NCBI RefSeq assembly: GCF_000018945.1
Contig: NC_011978.1
Location: 62,001 to 126,000, forward strand
DNA: 64,000 bases
From: Thermotoga neapolitana DSM 4359
GTDB taxonomy: Bacteria; Thermotogota; Thermotogae; Thermotogales; Thermotogaceae
Direction: 5' to 3'
In this document: one piece after another, positions 51,458 through 61,647 of the stretch
How positions within the stretch are numbered: position 1 is the stretch's first letter
How the letters are laid out: the number at the start of each line of letters is the position of its first letter
The notes under the pieces: generated by a model
Database searches by the model: none
What the model was told of the DNA's origin: nothing
What the model saw: only the letters and a program-made list of their open reading frames with translations
Made by a program: the position numbers and the translations under genes

Positions 51458-53620
51458 GTGAGGGTGGGAATTGCGGGTCTTGGAACCGTGGGTGGAAGCA
51501 TATACAGAATACTGAAGGAGAGGGGAGAAGAGATAGAGAAAAGAGTCGGTGAAAGGTTTATCGTATCGAAGGTCATAAATCGTTCCCCGCAGAAATACGA
51601 GGTCTACGGCGTGCCTCCGGAGGAAATAGCGTTCGATTTCGATGATCTGATCCTGAACAGTGACGTGGTGATAGAGGCCATCGGTGGAACGGACGTGGCC
51701 GTGGATCTTGTTAGACGAGCCCTGGAACTTGGAAGAATCGTTGTGACTCCCAACAAAAACCTCATCTCGGAGTACGGAAACGAATTCGTGGATTACATAA
51801 GAAAGAGAAAACTCTTCTTCGAAGCCTCGGTTGGTGGAGGCATTCCGATCATCTCCCTTCTTCAGGATTATCTGATCTTTCAGAAGGTGACCAGAATACG
51901 CGGGATCATGAACGGAACGACAAACTACATTCTCACAGAAATGAGCAAGGGAAGGCCTTTCGATGAGGTCTTGAAAGAGGCTCAAAAACTCGGATACGCC
52001 GAAGCAGATCCCACGAACGATGTCGAAGGATACGACGTCGCGTACAAGGTCTCGGTCCTGGCGGGCGTGGTGACGGGAAGGTTCCCCGGTATCCACAGCG
52101 TTCGATTCGAGGGGATAACGGGCATAGATCCCGAGTATCTGAAAGAAATCGTTCGCTCCGGGAAAAAACTCAAATTGATCGGGGAACTCGACTTTTCGAC
52201 GAACACCTACGAGGTACGTTTGAGGGAGGTCACGCCGGAAGATCCATTCTTCAACGTCGATGGTGTGGACAACGCCATAGAAGTGTCCACCGATCTGGCC
52301 GGGGACTTTCTTCTGAAGGGAAGGGGAGCAGGCGGATACCCGACAGCCAGTGCGGTGATAGCGGATCTGTTCAGAGTGGCAAAGTACAAGGTGCTCGGCG
52401 GTGCTGAAAAGTTCTCCGTTGTGGTGATGAAATTCGGTGGTGCGGCCATCTCCGATGTGGAAAAACTGGAAAAGGTAGCGGAGAAGATCATAAAGAGAAA
52501 GAAAAGCGGTGTAAGACCGGTTGTCGTCCTCTCGGCGATGGGTGACACCACCGACCGCTTGATAGACCTCGCAAAGACCATAGACGAGAATCCCGATCCA
52601 AGAGAACTCGATCTTCTTCTGTCAACAGGAGAGATTCAGAGTGTTGCTCTGATGAGTATTGCTCTCAGGAAAAGAGGTTACAGGGCCATCTCCTTCACCG
52701 GAAACCAGTTGAAAATCATAACGGACAAAAGGTACGGTTCTGCAAGGATCATCGATATCAACACGGACATCATCTCGAGGTATCTGAGGCAGGATTTTAT
52801 ACCGGTCATCGCGGGATTTCAGGGTATAACGGAAACGGGGGACATAACCACACTCGGAAGGGGTGGATCGGATCTCACAGCGATCGCCCTTGCGTACTCT
52901 CTCGGTGCGGACCTGTGCGAGCTTTACAAAGATGTGGACGGTGTCTACACGGCAGATCCCAAGATTGTGAAGAACGCCCGGGTTATCAAGGAACTGTCCT
53001 GGGAAGAGATGATAGAACTTTCCAGGCACGGAGCGCAGGTTCTACAGGCAAGGGCAGCGGAATTTGCAAGAAAGTACGGTGTCAAGGTGTTGATAAAGAA
53101 CGCGCACAGAGAGACGCGCGGCACTCTCATATGGGAGGGGACAAAGGTGGAAAATCCAATTGTCAGGGCGGTTACCTTCGAGGACGGCATGGCAAAGGTG
53201 GTCTTGAAAGACGTTCCCGATAAACCCGGTGTTGCTGCGAGGATCATGAGAACCCTTTCTCAGATGGATGTGAACATCGACATGATCATCCAGGGAATGA
53301 AGAGCGGTGAGTACAACACCGTGGCTTTCATCGTTCCGGAATCCCAACTTGAGAAACTGGACCTTGACCTTCTGAAAACAAGAAGCGACGCCAGAGAGGT
53401 TATAATCGAAAAGGGCCTTGCGAAGGTTTCCATAGTCGGTGTGAATCTCACCTCTTCACCGGAGATCTCCGCAACCCTCTTTGAAACACTCGCCAACGAG
53501 GGCATCAACATCGACATGATCAGCGCTTCAAGCAGCAGGATCTCTGTGATCATAGACAGCAAATACGTGGAAGACGCCGTCAAGGCGATCCACAGTAGAT
53601 TCGAACTGGACAGGGAGTGA
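51458..53620 (+). CDS. thrA: Bifunctional homoserine dehydrogenase-aspartokinase (HSD N-terminal)
   Basis: About 720 aa joining two steps of the aspartate pathway. Residues 1-320 are homoserine dehydrogenase ([61 protein letters not shown]). Residues from about 325 are aspartokinase ([54 protein letters not shown]), ending in two ACT domains ([41 protein letters not shown]). The order is the reverse of E. coli ThrA (kinase first), as I remember for T. maritima. GTG 51458 is eight bases after GAGGAG; an in-frame GTG at 51449 lies in the ribosome site. Confidence 0.95.
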   Translation: MRVGIAGLGTVGGSIYRILKERGEEIEKRVGERFIVSKVINRSPQKYEVYGVPPEEIAFDFDDLILNSDVVIEAIGGTDVAVDLVRRALELGRIVVTPNKNLISEYGNEFVDYIRKRKLFFEASVGGGIPIISLLQDYLIFQKVTRIRGIMNGTTNYILTEMSKGRPFDEVLKEAQKLGYAEADPTNDVEGYDVAYKVSVLAGVVTGRFPGIHSVRFEGITGIDPEYLKEIVRSGKKLKLIGELDFSTNTYEVRLREVTPEDPFFNVDGVDNAIEVSTDLAGDFLLKGRGAGGYPTASAVIADLFRVAKYKVLGGAEKFSVVVMKFGGAAISDVEKLEKVAEKIIKRKKSGVRPVVVLSAMGDTTDRLIDLAKTIDENPDPRELDLLLSTGEIQSVALMSIALRKRGYRAISFTGNQLKIITDKRYGSARIIDINTDIISRYLRQDFIPVIAGFQGITETGDITTLGRGGSDLTAIALAYSLGADLCELYKDVDGVYTADPKIVKNARVIKELSWEEMIELSRHGAQVLQARAAEFARKYGVKVLIKNAHRETRGTLIWEGTKVENPIVRAVTFEDGMAKVVLKDVPDKPGVAARIMRTLSQMDVNIDMIIQGMKSGEYNTVAFIVPESQLEKLDLDLLKTRSDAREVIIEKGLAKVSIVGVNLTSSPEISATLFETLANEGINIDMISASSSRISVIIDSKYVEDAVKAIHSRFELDRE

Positions 53621-53625
53621 GGAAC

Positions 53626-54666
53626 TTGGGCATACTCGAAAGGTACAGAAAGTTTCTTCCGGTGACAGAAAAAACCCCCATGATATCACTCAACGAGGGG
53701 AACACTCCGCTCATTCCTCTTGTTAACATGAGCAGGGAACTTGGGATAAAGGTCTATGTGAAGTACGAAGGGGCGAATCCAACGGGATCCTTCAAAGACA
53801 GGGGAATGGTCGTTGCCGTTGCCAAAGCCCTTGAAGAAGGTGCCAGAGCCATCATGTGTGCCTCGACGGGAAACACTTCTGCTTCTGCCGCCGCTTACGC
53901 TGCAAGAACGGGGTTGAAGGCCATCGTTCTGATACCTGAGGGGAAGATCGCTCTGGGAAAACTCGCCCAGGCGATGATATACGGTGCCGTTGTGCTGCAG
54001 GTGAAGGGAAACTTCGACAAATGTCTGGAACTGGTGAAGGAGATCACTTCCAAATATCCCATCACACTCGTGAACAGCATCAACCCTTACAGACTCGAGG
54101 GACAGAAGACTGCCGCCTTCGAAATCGTCGATGAACTCGGTGATGCTCCGGATTATCACTTCATTCCCGTGGGAAACGCCGGAAACATCTCTGCCTACTG
54201 GATGGGTTACAAGGAGTACTACCAGCATGGCCTTTCTTCTAAGCTTCCCAGGATGATGGGATTTCAGGCAGAGGGGGCAGCCCCGATCGTTCGAGGGCAT
54301 CCCATCGAAAATCCAGAAACGGTTGCCACAGCCATAAGGATAGGAAATCCTGCCAACTGGGAAAAGGCGATTCGAGCCCGTGATGAGTCGGGTGGAGAGA
54401 TCGACATGGTGAGTGACGAGGAAATCCTCAAAGCCCAGAGACTTCTGGCTCAAAAGGAAGGAATCTTCTGCGAGCCTGCATCCGCTGCATCGATAGCGGG
54501 ACTTTTGAAGAAACACCGTCAGGGACTCTTCAAAGGTGGAGAGACGGTGGTGTGCACCCTCACCGGAAACGGCCTCAAGGATCCAAACGTGGTCATTTCA
54601 CAGTTGGAGCCACCGAGGACGATAGAGGGAAAGATAGATGAGATCCTGGAGGTACTGGATCTATGA
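53626..54666 (+). CDS. thrC: Threonine synthase
   Basis: PLP enzyme converting O-phosphohomoserine to threonine, about 346 aa. [16 protein letters not shown] at the N-terminus, the Schiff-base lysine in [19 protein letters not shown], the phosphate loop [11 protein letters not shown] and LTGNGLKDP near the end are all present. This is the short bacterial/archaeal form. TTG at 53626, eight bases after GGGAG, is preferred over GTG 53617, which overlaps the upstream stop but has no spaced ribosome site. Confidence 0.95.
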   Translation: MGILERYRKFLPVTEKTPMISLNEGNTPLIPLVNMSRELGIKVYVKYEGANPTGSFKDRGMVVAVAKALEEGARAIMCASTGNTSASAAAYAARTGLKAIVLIPEGKIALGKLAQAMIYGAVVLQVKGNFDKCLELVKEITSKYPITLVNSINPYRLEGQKTAAFEIVDELGDAPDYHFIPVGNAGNISAYWMGYKEYYQHGLSSKLPRMMGFQAEGAAPIVRGHPIENPETVATAIRIGNPANWEKAIRARDESGGEIDMVSDEEILKAQRLLAQKEGIFCEPASAASIAGLLKKHRQGLFKGGETVVCTLTGNGLKDPNVVISQLEPPRTIEGKIDEILEVLDL

Positions 54667-55508
54667 GAATAATGGTTCCGGCAACGACCACCAATCTCGG
54701 TGCGGGTTTCGATGTGTTCGGTCTTGCCCTCGATCTCTTCAACGAGGTGTTTTTTTCTTTTGACACCGATAGAACCATCATTGAGAGCACAGGAAAGTAC
54801 GCACCGGATCTTGAAAATCACGATCTGTTCTTTGAGGTCTTCGAGTTCTTCGAGAAAAAAACAGGTTACAGAGTGCCTCCCGTGAGGATAAGCCAGGTGT
54901 GCAACATACCGATCTCCAGTGGGCTCGGGTCCAGTGCTGCTGTGATCGTTTCTGCTCTTCACATAGCAAACGTGGGAACAAAGGCGAACCTTTCTCAGTG
55001 GGACCTCATGAAACTTGCCGCAGAGATCGAAGGACATCCTGACAACGTTGTTCCGGCTTTTGTGGGGGGACTGGTTGTCTGCTATCAGGATGGGGAAAAC
55101 TTTGATTTTGAAAAGTTCGAACTGGATTTTGAGCTCACCTTCCTCGTGCCCAGCTTTTCTCTTTGCACAAACACCATGAGAAAGGTCCTCCCCAGGCAGG
55201 TTCTGTTTGAAGACGCCGTTTTCAACATCAAGAACTCCTGTCAATTCCTGGCAAAGATCGCCTCAGGTAAACTGAACGAGGCTTTCAAATACGTGGGAGA
55301 CCGTCTTCATCAGAACTACAGGATAAACGGAAACGAAAAGATGAAGGAATTCGTTGAAGCCATTCTTTCGAAAAAACCGGGATACTGGTTTGTGAGTGGT
55401 TCGGGACCCTCTGTATGTACCGACCTGGAAGATTTCGAGGGAATACCTTATCTGAAGGAAGTTCTGAAGTTGAAGGTGAACAACAGGGGGTTGATAATCT
55501 CAGAATAG
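54663..55508 (+). CDS. thrB: Homoserine kinase (GHMP family)
   Basis: Phosphorylates homoserine with ATP; 281 aa. It has the N-terminal [21 protein letters not shown], the GHMP phosphate loop [18 protein letters not shown] and the C-terminal motif [19 protein letters not shown] 54663 overlaps the thrC stop as ATGA. It completes the aspartate-to-threonine branch with the two upstream genes, apart from aspartate semialdehyde dehydrogenase, which is not in the window. Confidence 0.95.
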   Translation: MRIMVPATTTNLGAGFDVFGLALDLFNEVFFSFDTDRTIIESTGKYAPDLENHDLFFEVFEFFEKKTGYRVPPVRISQVCNIPISSGLGSSAAVIVSALHIANVGTKANLSQWDLMKLAAEIEGHPDNVVPAFVGGLVVCYQDGENFDFEKFELDFELTFLVPSFSLCTNTMRKVLPRQVLFEDAVFNIKNSCQFLAKIASGKLNEAFKYVGDRLHQNYRINGNEKMKEFVEAILSKKPGYWFVSGSGPSVCTDLEDFEGIPYLKEVLKLKVNNRGLIISE

Positions 55509-55519
55509 GGGGTGTTCTC

Positions 55520-56254
55520 ATGGGGGTTGTGATCGTCGAGGACCTGAAGAAAAGCATCGGAAGAAGAGAAATCCTCAAGGGGATTTCGTTTGAGATCAAA
55601 GAGGGAGAAATCTTCGGTCTCATAGGTCCCAACGGAGCGGGAAAAACCACCACTCTCAGAATCCTCTCCACCCTCATAAAACCCTCCTCCGGGAAAGTTT
55701 CCATCTTCGGAAAGGATGTGACCAGAGAGCCACACGAGGTGAGAAAACTGATCAGTTATCTCCCGGAAGAGGCAGGAGCGTACAGAAACATGAGGGGAAT
55801 CGAATATCTGAGATTCGTGGCGGGTTTCTACACGAAAAATTCCAGGGAAATGGAAGCCATGGTCGAGAAAGCCGTTGAAATCTCCGGACTCGGAGACAGA
55901 GTGAAGGACAGGATCTCCACCTACAGCAAGGGAATGGTGAGGAAACTCCTCATAGCAAGATCTCTGATGGTGAACCCACGTCTTGCCATACTGGATGAGC
56001 CCACCTCCGGACTCGACGTTCTCAACGCAAGAGAGGTGAGAAAGATTCTGAAACAGGCGGTTCGGGAAGGTCTCACCATACTGCTTTCATCCCACAACAT
56101 GCTGGAAGTGGAATACCTCTGCGACCGGATCGCCCTGATCCACGACGGCAGGATCGTTGAATCCGGTACTGTGGAAGAACTCAAGGAAAGGTACGGTGCA
56201 CAGAACGTAGAAGAGGTCTTCGAGGAGGTGGTAAAATGTTCGGAAAACTCCTGA
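55520..56254 (+). CDS. ABC transporter ATP-binding protein (ABC-2 exporter type)
   Basis: A 244-residue ATPase: Walker A GLIGPNGAGKTTTLRIL, Q-loop region YLPEEAGAYRNMRGIEYL (Glu at the usual Gln position, as common in ABC-2/NatA-like members), signature TYSKGMVRKLLIARSL, Walker B LAILDEPTSGLDV and H-loop LLSSHNMLEVE. ATG 55520 follows AGGGGGTG; an in-frame opening at 55415 is inside thrB. It overlaps the permease gene by 19 bp. The pair resembles NatAB sodium or drug exporters; the substrate is unknown. Confidence 0.93.
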   Translation: MGVVIVEDLKKSIGRREILKGISFEIKEGEIFGLIGPNGAGKTTTLRILSTLIKPSSGKVSIFGKDVTREPHEVRKLISYLPEEAGAYRNMRGIEYLRFVAGFYTKNSREMEAMVEKAVEISGLGDRVKDRISTYSKGMVRKLLIARSLMVNPRLAILDEPTSGLDVLNAREVRKILKQAVREGLTILLSSHNMLEVEYLCDRIALIHDGRIVESGTVEELKERYGAQNVEEVFEEVVKCSENS

Positions 56255-57462
56255 AGAAAGAGATAAAAGAACTTCTCAATCTTGGGGCCATCGTTTCTGT
56301 GATTGTGATCGCCGTTCTGTACGGTTCTCTGGGGAGTGTCTTCGAAAGCACGATAGAAAAGTCCACACAGAAACCGAAGATAGCGGTGGTGATGGAAGAC
56401 ACCGGAGCGTTCTCTGAACTGATAAAACAGGAACTCGGCAACATGTCGGATCTCATCTACGTGGGAAACGATTTGAAGGAAGCAGAGAAAGCGGTGATGG
56501 AAAAGAAGGCCTCTGCGATTGTTCTGATACCGGATAGTTTCTCCAGAGATCTGACATCAGGAAAGAAAACTCACGTGGAGGTCATCTGGTATCTGAAGGG
56601 AACGGGTATATCCGACAGCATCTCCACAGGGATGGTTCTTTCCCTTCTTGAGCCGATCAGGGTGAAGATCGCTTCCCTGATACTCGGTGATCCGGAAAGG
56701 GCACAGTTTCTGTTTGATCCGTTCACGATCGTTCAGCACACGTACCTGAAAGGAAAGTTTTACGAAAACCGCTCGCCAGATGCGATCATGAACATCTTCT
56801 ATTCCCAAAACATAATGATTCCCATACTGATCATGATGCTCATCATCATGTCGGGATCGTCTCTCATATCCTCCCTTGCCCTGGAGAAAGAAAACAAAAC
56901 TCTGGAGACACTCCTCACGATGCCTGTGAAAAGGGAACACATAGTACTCGCAAAGATCCTGGGAAGCACGATCGTTGGCCTGATTCTTGCAGGAATATAC
57001 ATGGTGGGGTTTTACAACTACCTGAGATCGCTAACTCAGAACACGCAGGGAATAGGTATGAGTTTTAGTGCAACGGATCTTCTACTGATAGGAACCAGTC
57101 TGTTCCTTTCCATCCTTGCCGGCCTTTCACTCTGCATGTTCCTTGGCATGATGGCAAAGGATAACAGAAGCGCACAGATTCTCACCTTTCCCATATCGAT
57201 CCTTGCTTTGATACCCATGATAGCGAACATGATCGTGGATTTTTCGAACCTTCCGGGTGCTCTTAAGGTGGTAATCTTTGCCATTCCGTTCTCTCATCCC
57301 ATCATGGCTCCAAAACTGGTCTTTTATGGAGATTACCATCTCATCGTCTCGGGAATAATCTACCTTGCTGTTTTCTCCATCATCGTCATAAGTGCTGCCT
57401 TCAGGATGTTCAACTCGGACTATGTCGTTCTTGGATGGCAAATAAAAAGACGCTCACGATGA
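56236..57462 (+). CDS. ABC-2 type permease (NatB-like)
   Basis: A 408-residue membrane partner of the ATPase. One N-terminal helix (NLGAIVSVIVIAVLYGSLGSVF) is followed by a large extracytoplasmic domain (about 45-210), then five or six helices (IPILIMMLIIMSGSSLISSLALEKENKTLETLLTMPV is the typical ABC-2 coupling region). The ABC2_membrane_3 architecture suggests export of ions, peptides or lipids. Its stop overlaps the convergent malic enzyme gene by 9 bp. Confidence 0.9.
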   Translation: MFGKLLKKEIKELLNLGAIVSVIVIAVLYGSLGSVFESTIEKSTQKPKIAVVMEDTGAFSELIKQELGNMSDLIYVGNDLKEAEKAVMEKKASAIVLIPDSFSRDLTSGKKTHVEVIWYLKGTGISDSISTGMVLSLLEPIRVKIASLILGDPERAQFLFDPFTIVQHTYLKGKFYENRSPDAIMNIFYSQNIMIPILIMMLIIMSGSSLISSLALEKENKTLETLLTMPVKREHIVLAKILGSTIVGLILAGIYMVGFYNYLRSLTQNTQGIGMSFSATDLLLIGTSLFLSILAGLSLCMFLGMMAKDNRSAQILTFPISILALIPMIANMIVDFSNLPGALKVVIFAIPFSHPIMAPKLVFYGDYHLIVSGIIYLAVFSIIVISAAFRMFNSDYVVLGWQIKRRSR

Positions 57463-58584
57463 GTTTTTGACAGCGAAATAAACGCTTTGGTGCACTCTCA
57501 TGTCGAACGCCTCGGGGATGATTCTGTCAGGATGGGGCTTGCACGAGTTTGCGATCGCATCCACAGCGGAAAAGAGCATGTTCTTTGTGATCTTTGATCT
57601 CTTTTCTACGGCCCCTTTCATGATGCCGGGAAAGGCAAGGAGGTTGTTCACCTGGTTTGGATAGTCCGACCTTCCCGTTGCAACGATGAATGCTCCCGCC
57701 TCTTTTGCAAGACGTGGATCTATTTCGGGAGTTGGATTTGCCAGTGCGAAGATAACGGGCTTTCTGTTCATCTTCCCTATCCACTCTGGTTTTACGATGT
57801 TTCCCTTCGAAACACCTATGAAGAAGTCCGCGCCTTCGAGTGCGGTTTCGAGACCACCTGAGAGTCCTTCTGGGTTGGTGATGCGGGCGATTTCGAGGTG
57901 GTACTCGTTCAGACAGGTTTCCGGGTGTTTCTCGTTGAGGATGCCGTTTCTATCCACCGCCACAACGTTCTTCACCCCAAGGTCAAGGAGGAATTTCACG
58001 ATGTTGTATCCTGCAGCCCCTATCCCGTTCACCACCACTTTCACTTCTTCTATCTTTTTCCCCACAAGTTTCAGTGCGTTGAGAAAGGCTGCAGACACAA
58101 CAACGGCCGTTCCTTGCTGATCGTCGTGGAAGACGGGGATGTTCATCTCCTCAGAAAGACGTTGAAGGATTCTGAAGCACTTCGGTGCCGCTATGTCTTC
58201 GAGGTTTATCCCCCCAAAGCTCGGCTCGAGACTCTTCACGATTTCAATGATCTTCTCCTCATCATCTTCAGAAAGGCAGATGGGAAAGGCATCAAGATCC
58301 GCGAAGGCCTTGAAAAGAAACGCCTTTCCCTCCATCACAGGAAGCGCTCCGTAAGGCCCTATGTTTCCAAGACCAAGTACGGCGCTTCCATCCGAAACGA
58401 CGGCGATCGTGTTCCATCTGGACGTGTAGGTGTAGGTATTTTCTGGATTTTCGGCACAAACCCTGGCAACTTCAGCAACACCGGGGGTGTAGAGAAGAGA
58501 AAGGATCTCTTTGTCCACCCTCTCAACGGGGAGAGAGATCCTTATCTTTCCCTTCAGAAATCTATGAATCTTCAGAGGATCCAT
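57454..58584 (-). CDS. NAD(P)-dependent malic enzyme, short bacterial type
   Basis: Oxidative decarboxylation of malate to pyruvate; 376 aa. Conserved parts are LLYTPGVAEVARVCAEN, VVSDGSAVLGLGNIGPYGALPVMEGKAFLFKAFADLDAFPICL, FHDDQQGTAVVVSAAFLNAL and VNGIGAAGYNIVKFLLDLG (cofactor). ATG 58584 follows GGAGTGAGAGA; the longer frame to 58617 enters the fumarase gene. It is co-transcribed with two fumarase subunit genes, linking fumarate, malate and pyruvate. Cofactor preference is not readable with certainty. Confidence 0.95.
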   Translation of the reverse strand: MDPLKIHRFLKGKIRISLPVERVDKEILSLLYTPGVAEVARVCAENPENTYTYTSRWNTIAVVSDGSAVLGLGNIGPYGALPVMEGKAFLFKAFADLDAFPICLSEDDEEKIIEIVKSLEPSFGGINLEDIAAPKCFRILQRLSEEMNIPVFHDDQQGTAVVVSAAFLNALKLVGKKIEEVKVVVNGIGAAGYNIVKFLLDLGVKNVVAVDRNGILNEKHPETCLNEYHLEIARITNPEGLSGGLETALEGADFFIGVSKGNIVKPEWIGKMNRKPVIFALANPTPEIDPRLAKEAGAFIVATGRSDYPNQVNNLLAFPGIMKGAVEKRSKITKNMLFSAVDAIANSCKPHPDRIIPEAFDMRVHQSVYFAVKNSS

Positions 58585-58588
58585 TCTC

Positions 58589-59083
58589 TCACTCCTTGAA
58601 GATTGTGTTTCCTTCACTGTCTATCGCCACAATGAGGGGGAACTCTTCCACCTCTATTTCGTATATGGCCTCAGGCCCTAGGTCTTCGAACGCGAGCACC
58701 CGGGCGCTCTTCACCCTTTTTGAAAGGGCAGCAGCCGTTCCACTTGGTGTTATGAAGTAGACCCTCTTCCACCTCTTACAGGCGTCGATCGCCTTTTTTG
58801 ATCTTTTTCCCTTTCCCACCGTTGCGACGACACCCAGTCTGAAGAGCATCTCCAGATAATCATCCATCCTGGCACTCGTGGTGGGACCTATGGCACCTAT
58901 CACTTTCCCCTGAGGCGTTCTGGCGGGCCCTGCGTAGAACACTATCTGCCCCTCAAGGTTCACGGGCAGCCTTTCTTCCTTTTCTAAAAGTTCTTTCAGT
59001 CTCTTCTGTGCCTGATCTCTCATGACGATGAGTTTCCCGGAGTAGCGTACCTCCTGGCCGGCTTTCAGTTCTTCAACCTTCAA
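58589..59083 (-). CDS. Class I fumarase, beta (C-terminal) subunit
   Basis: A 164-residue subunit equivalent to the C-terminal domain of iron-sulfur fumarases: VRYSGKLIVMRDQAQKRL, VFYAGPARTPQGKVIGAIGPTTSARMDDYLEML, GKGKRSKKAIDACKRWKRVYF and EFPLIVAIDSEGNT. Tartrate dehydratase shares this fold, so the substrate is inferred from the malic enzyme neighbour. The start is TTG 59083, inside the end of the alpha gene (11 bp overlap). Confidence 0.92.
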   Translation of the reverse strand: MKVEELKAGQEVRYSGKLIVMRDQAQKRLKELLEKEERLPVNLEGQIVFYAGPARTPQGKVIGAIGPTTSARMDDYLEMLFRLGVVATVGKGKRSKKAIDACKRWKRVYFITPSGTAAALSKRVKSARVLAFEDLGPEAIYEIEVEEFPLIVAIDSEGNTIFKE

Positions 59084-59891
59084 CGATCACTTTCCCCTTT
59101 CTGCAAAGATAGCAGTCCACCGAGATGGCAACGGGCAGGGTGGCGATGTGGGTTGGAAAATGCTCCACATGAACTGAATAAACGGTTTTTCCCCTTCCAA
59201 GCCCCTGAAATCCTATTCCAAGGAGGTTCAGTTCACTTTCAAGTTCTCTTTCGAGTTCGGCGTACCTTGGGTCTTCGTTTCTTTCTTTGAAGTCTCTTGT
59301 CAGAGCGAGTTTGGAAAGAAGAACTGCTTTGTCAGCCGTACCACCTATTCCGATACCCACATGAAGAGGAGGACAGGCCTTCGCTCCGTTTTCTCTGATG
59401 TGCTCAACGACGAACTCTTTGATTCTGTCCACCCCGGAGGTTGGATTCATCATGCGAAGAACTGAGAGGTTTTCGCTTCCACCACCCTTCACAAGAAATC
59501 TGATCTCAAGCCTCTTTCCCTCAACTTGAAAGAGATGAACAACGGCGGGGGTGTTGGTTTCCGTGTTGATTCTGTCGAATAGAGGATCGGAAACAACGGA
59601 GAACCTGAAAGGATATTCCCTGTAGACCTCTTCAACCGCTCTGTTCAGTGTCTGTTCGATGGGTTCTTCCAGTTCGATAGTGTGACCAAGAAAAACAAAG
59701 AACTCCACCATTCCCGTGTCCTGGCAGAGAGGAAGGTTTTCCTCTTTGGAAATACGATAGTTTTCCTTTATTATATCAGAAAAGGGGCCTTCGTATTCTT
59801 CGATGATCTCTCTGACTTCTTCGTTTATTCTTACGTTGGCCTCTACAATGGCTTTCTTCACTTTTTCAAGAACGGTGTGTGCTCTGATCAA
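59073..59891 (-). CDS. Class I fumarase, alpha (N-terminal) subunit
   Basis: The 272-residue 4Fe-4S subunit. Cluster cysteines are in [32 protein letters not shown] and [11 protein letters not shown]. It pairs with the beta subunit encoded directly downstream; together they hydrate fumarate reversibly to malate. Oxygen-sensitive fumarases of this two-subunit type are common in anaerobes. The gene is divergent from trpB2 with only 45 bp between start codons. Confidence 0.94.
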   Translation of the reverse strand: MIRAHTVLEKVKKAIVEANVRINEEVREIIEEYEGPFSDIIKENYRISKEENLPLCQDTGMVEFFVFLGHTIELEEPIEQTLNRAVEEVYREYPFRFSVVSDPLFDRINTETNTPAVVHLFQVEGKRLEIRFLVKGGGSENLSVLRMMNPTSGVDRIKEFVVEHIRENGAKACPPLHVGIGIGGTADKAVLLSKLALTRDFKERNEDPRYAELERELESELNLLGIGFQGLGRGKTVYSVHVEHFPTHIATLPVAISVDCYLCRKGKVIVEG

Positions 59892-59936
59892 CTCTTTTCA
59901 CCTCAATGGAGATTATATCATCGAAGGAGGGGGATT

Positions 59937-60331
59937 ATGAGAGTTGTTGTGAATCTGAAACCTGAGGAAATTCCAAGGTACTGGTACAACGTTCTCGCAG
60001 ATCTTCCCTTCAAACTCGATCCACCTCTTGACCCAGAAACAAAAAAACCGGTCTCACCAGAAAAGCTCTCTGTGATATTTCCGATGAGTCTGATCGAACA
60101 GGAAGTTTCGGAGGAGCGATTCATCGAGATACCAGAACCCGTCCTGAGGGAGTACGCAGTCTACAGACCTACCCCACTCATCAGAGCCACCTTCTTGGAA
60201 GAGTATCTTCAGACACCTGCAAGGATCTACTACAAGTACGAAGGAGTTAGCCCTACCGGCAGCCACAAGCCAAACACGGCCATCGCACAGGCCTATTACA
60301 GAAAACTTGCCAGAAAGCACAACCCATTTAT
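59937..60331 (+). pseudogene. trpB2: trpB2 (tryptophan synthase beta-like), 5' fragment
   Basis: The first part of a TrpB2-type tryptophan synthase beta chain: [42 protein letters not shown] and the PLP lysine motif [22 protein letters not shown] 59937 follows GAAGGAGGGGGATT. After YYRK the sequence no longer resembles TrpB, and a stop comes at 60341. The segment that should follow, with the ETGAGQWG motif, is absent. The remainder of the gene lies after the tnpB element at about 61648. A functional beta chain cannot be made. Confidence 0.92.
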
Positions 60332-60383
60332 GAGATCGTGATGAACGGCAAGAAGTGTTAATATAACACTAGAGGTGCTGAAC

Positions 60384-61619
60384 ATGGCAAAACACATGAA
60401 AACATACAAATTCCCTGCACCACCTGAGTACCACACAAAATGCAAAGAACTATCAAAACTTGCTGGACGAGTATACAGCAAGACAGTTTCTCTTGTCAGA
60501 AAAATCCACAAGAAAAAAGGCTTCTGGCTTTCTATGAACACGGTACAAAAGTACATCCTTCGATGGGCACAAAACATTCCCCTTCACTCTCAGACCAAAC
60601 AAGCCCTGGTGCAAAGATACTTTGAAGCCCTCAAATCCTACTTCAAGGCAAGTAAAACAAACCAAGGCCTCAAACCACCCTTTAGAACACCAAAGTACAC
60701 AAACGTTGTCTGGAAAAACCAGGCAGTAAAACTTCTTGAAGATGGAACCCTAAGACTTGCGATGGGAAATGGAAACGATCCTCTCTACATACCAACAACC
60801 CTCCCAAAGGAAGTGGACATAAGACGTGTCGAACTTGTCTACGACAAAAGACAAGACAAATACTTCTTCCATGTGACAGTTTCATTCGAAAGCCAGACGA
60901 ACATTTCTGGTAGTAAAGTAGTCGGCGTCGACCTTGGCGTTGTGCACCCAATCGTTGCCTCAACAGAGGACAAGGCAGTTATCTACAACGGCGGAGTGCT
61001 CAACTCAAAGCTTCGCTACCGAAACAAAAAGCTCGCTGAGCTCCAAAAGAAGCTGGCAAAGAAGAAACCTGGCTCAAGACGCTACAGGAAACTTGTTCGG
61101 GCAAAAAGAAGGCTTCTTGCAAAGCTCTATAACCAGATCAAAGACATTCTCCACAAGTACACAACACACTTTGTCGGGTGGTGCCTGACAGAAGGAGTAG
61201 GCACCATCGCAATCGGAGACCTTCGAGGTATACGAGACAGGGTCGACTACAACTCTACTGCCAACCAGAAGATCCATCAGTGGCTGTTCAGAAAAATTTC
61301 TGATCTCATCAAGACCAAAGCAGAAGCACTCGGTATTGAAGTGGTCTTCGTTGACGAGTCCTACACATCACAGACGTGTCCTGTCTGTGGTGCAAAACAC
61401 AAAACATCGACGAGGAACTTCAGGTGCTTGGGTTGTGGTTTTGAATGGCACAGGGATGCGGTAGGGGCATTGAACATCAGGAAAAAGTATACAGGCGAGA
61501 GCCTGGTAGTAGGGGCTTTGGCGTCCCCCGTGGGTGTGATGTACAACTCACACCTTCGTTGCCCGGTGGCCATGTGGTCACCGTGGAAGCCCACCTTCGA
61601 GTGGGTAAAAACCTCCTGA
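60384..61619 (+). CDS. tnpB: TnpB RNA-guided nuclease homologue with displaced RuvC-II glutamate
   Basis: A 411-residue OrfB/TnpB protein. RuvC-I Asp is D183 in [11 protein letters not shown]. At the usual RuvC-II Glu the sequence is IAIGDLRG with Gly278. A glutamate occurs at E325 in [12 protein letters not shown], 47 residues later. The zinc finger is CPVC...CLGC (332-351), and RuvC-III Asp is D358 in [10 protein letters not shown]. The N-terminal wedge/REC part is complete and there is no frameshift. ATG 60384 follows GAGGTG; a GTG at 60375 is in frame. The stop lies inside the right-end hairpin. TnpB proteins cut DNA guided by RNA from the element's 3' end and help it persist. Confidence 0.94.
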   Translation: MAKHMKTYKFPAPPEYHTKCKELSKLAGRVYSKTVSLVRKIHKKKGFWLSMNTVQKYILRWAQNIPLHSQTKQALVQRYFEALKSYFKASKTNQGLKPPFRTPKYTNVVWKNQAVKLLEDGTLRLAMGNGNDPLYIPTTLPKEVDIRRVELVYDKRQDKYFFHVTVSFESQTNISGSKVVGVDLGVVHPIVASTEDKAVIYNGGVLNSKLRYRNKKLAELQKKLAKKKPGSRRYRKLVRAKRRLLAKLYNQIKDILHKYTTHFVGWCLTEGVGTIAIGDLRGIRDRVDYNSTANQKIHQWLFRKISDLIKTKAEALGIEVVFVDESYTSQTCPVCGAKHKTSTRNFRCLGCGFEWHRDAVGALNIRKKYTGESLVVGALASPVGVMYNSHLRCPVAMWSPWKPTFEWVKTS

Positions 61620-61647
61620 TTTCCTTAGGGGATCGGGAGGACGTCAA
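61533..61647 (+). ncRNA. Predicted reRNA (omegaRNA) scaffold at the tnpB 3' end
   Basis: Three stems follow each other inside the last codons of tnpB: GGTGTGA/TCACACC (61533-61554), GGTGGCC/GGTCACC with a 4-base loop (61565-61582) and CCCAC/GTGGG (61590-61605). The right-end hairpin follows (61612-61640). TnpB guide RNAs arise from just this part, with the guide being the flanking DNA after the element. Here that guide would be the trpB2 sequence starting near 61648. The 5' limit is not defined. Confidence 0.55.

Larger units (their letters stand above)
60332..61647 (+). mobile_element. IS605/IS1341-type element carrying tnpB only
   Basis: Insertion in trpB2. The left end has a hairpin at 60354-60370 (AGTGTTA/TAACACT, 3-base loop). 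The right end has a 9-bp hairpin at 61612-61640 followed by TCAA (61644-61647), the cleavage-type tetranucleotide known for IS608. TTTAT at 60327-60331 is a candidate target/TAM next to the left end. There are no terminal inverted repeats and no target duplication, as expected for this family. No tnpA is present, so it can move only with TnpA supplied in trans. Exact ends are estimated. Confidence 0.8.

Noticed and set aside
60384-61619. TnpB as a nuclease-dead repressor because of Gly278
   Set aside because: Two of the three acidic residues and the zinc finger are intact, and an alternative glutamate is suitably placed; not excluded but less likely.
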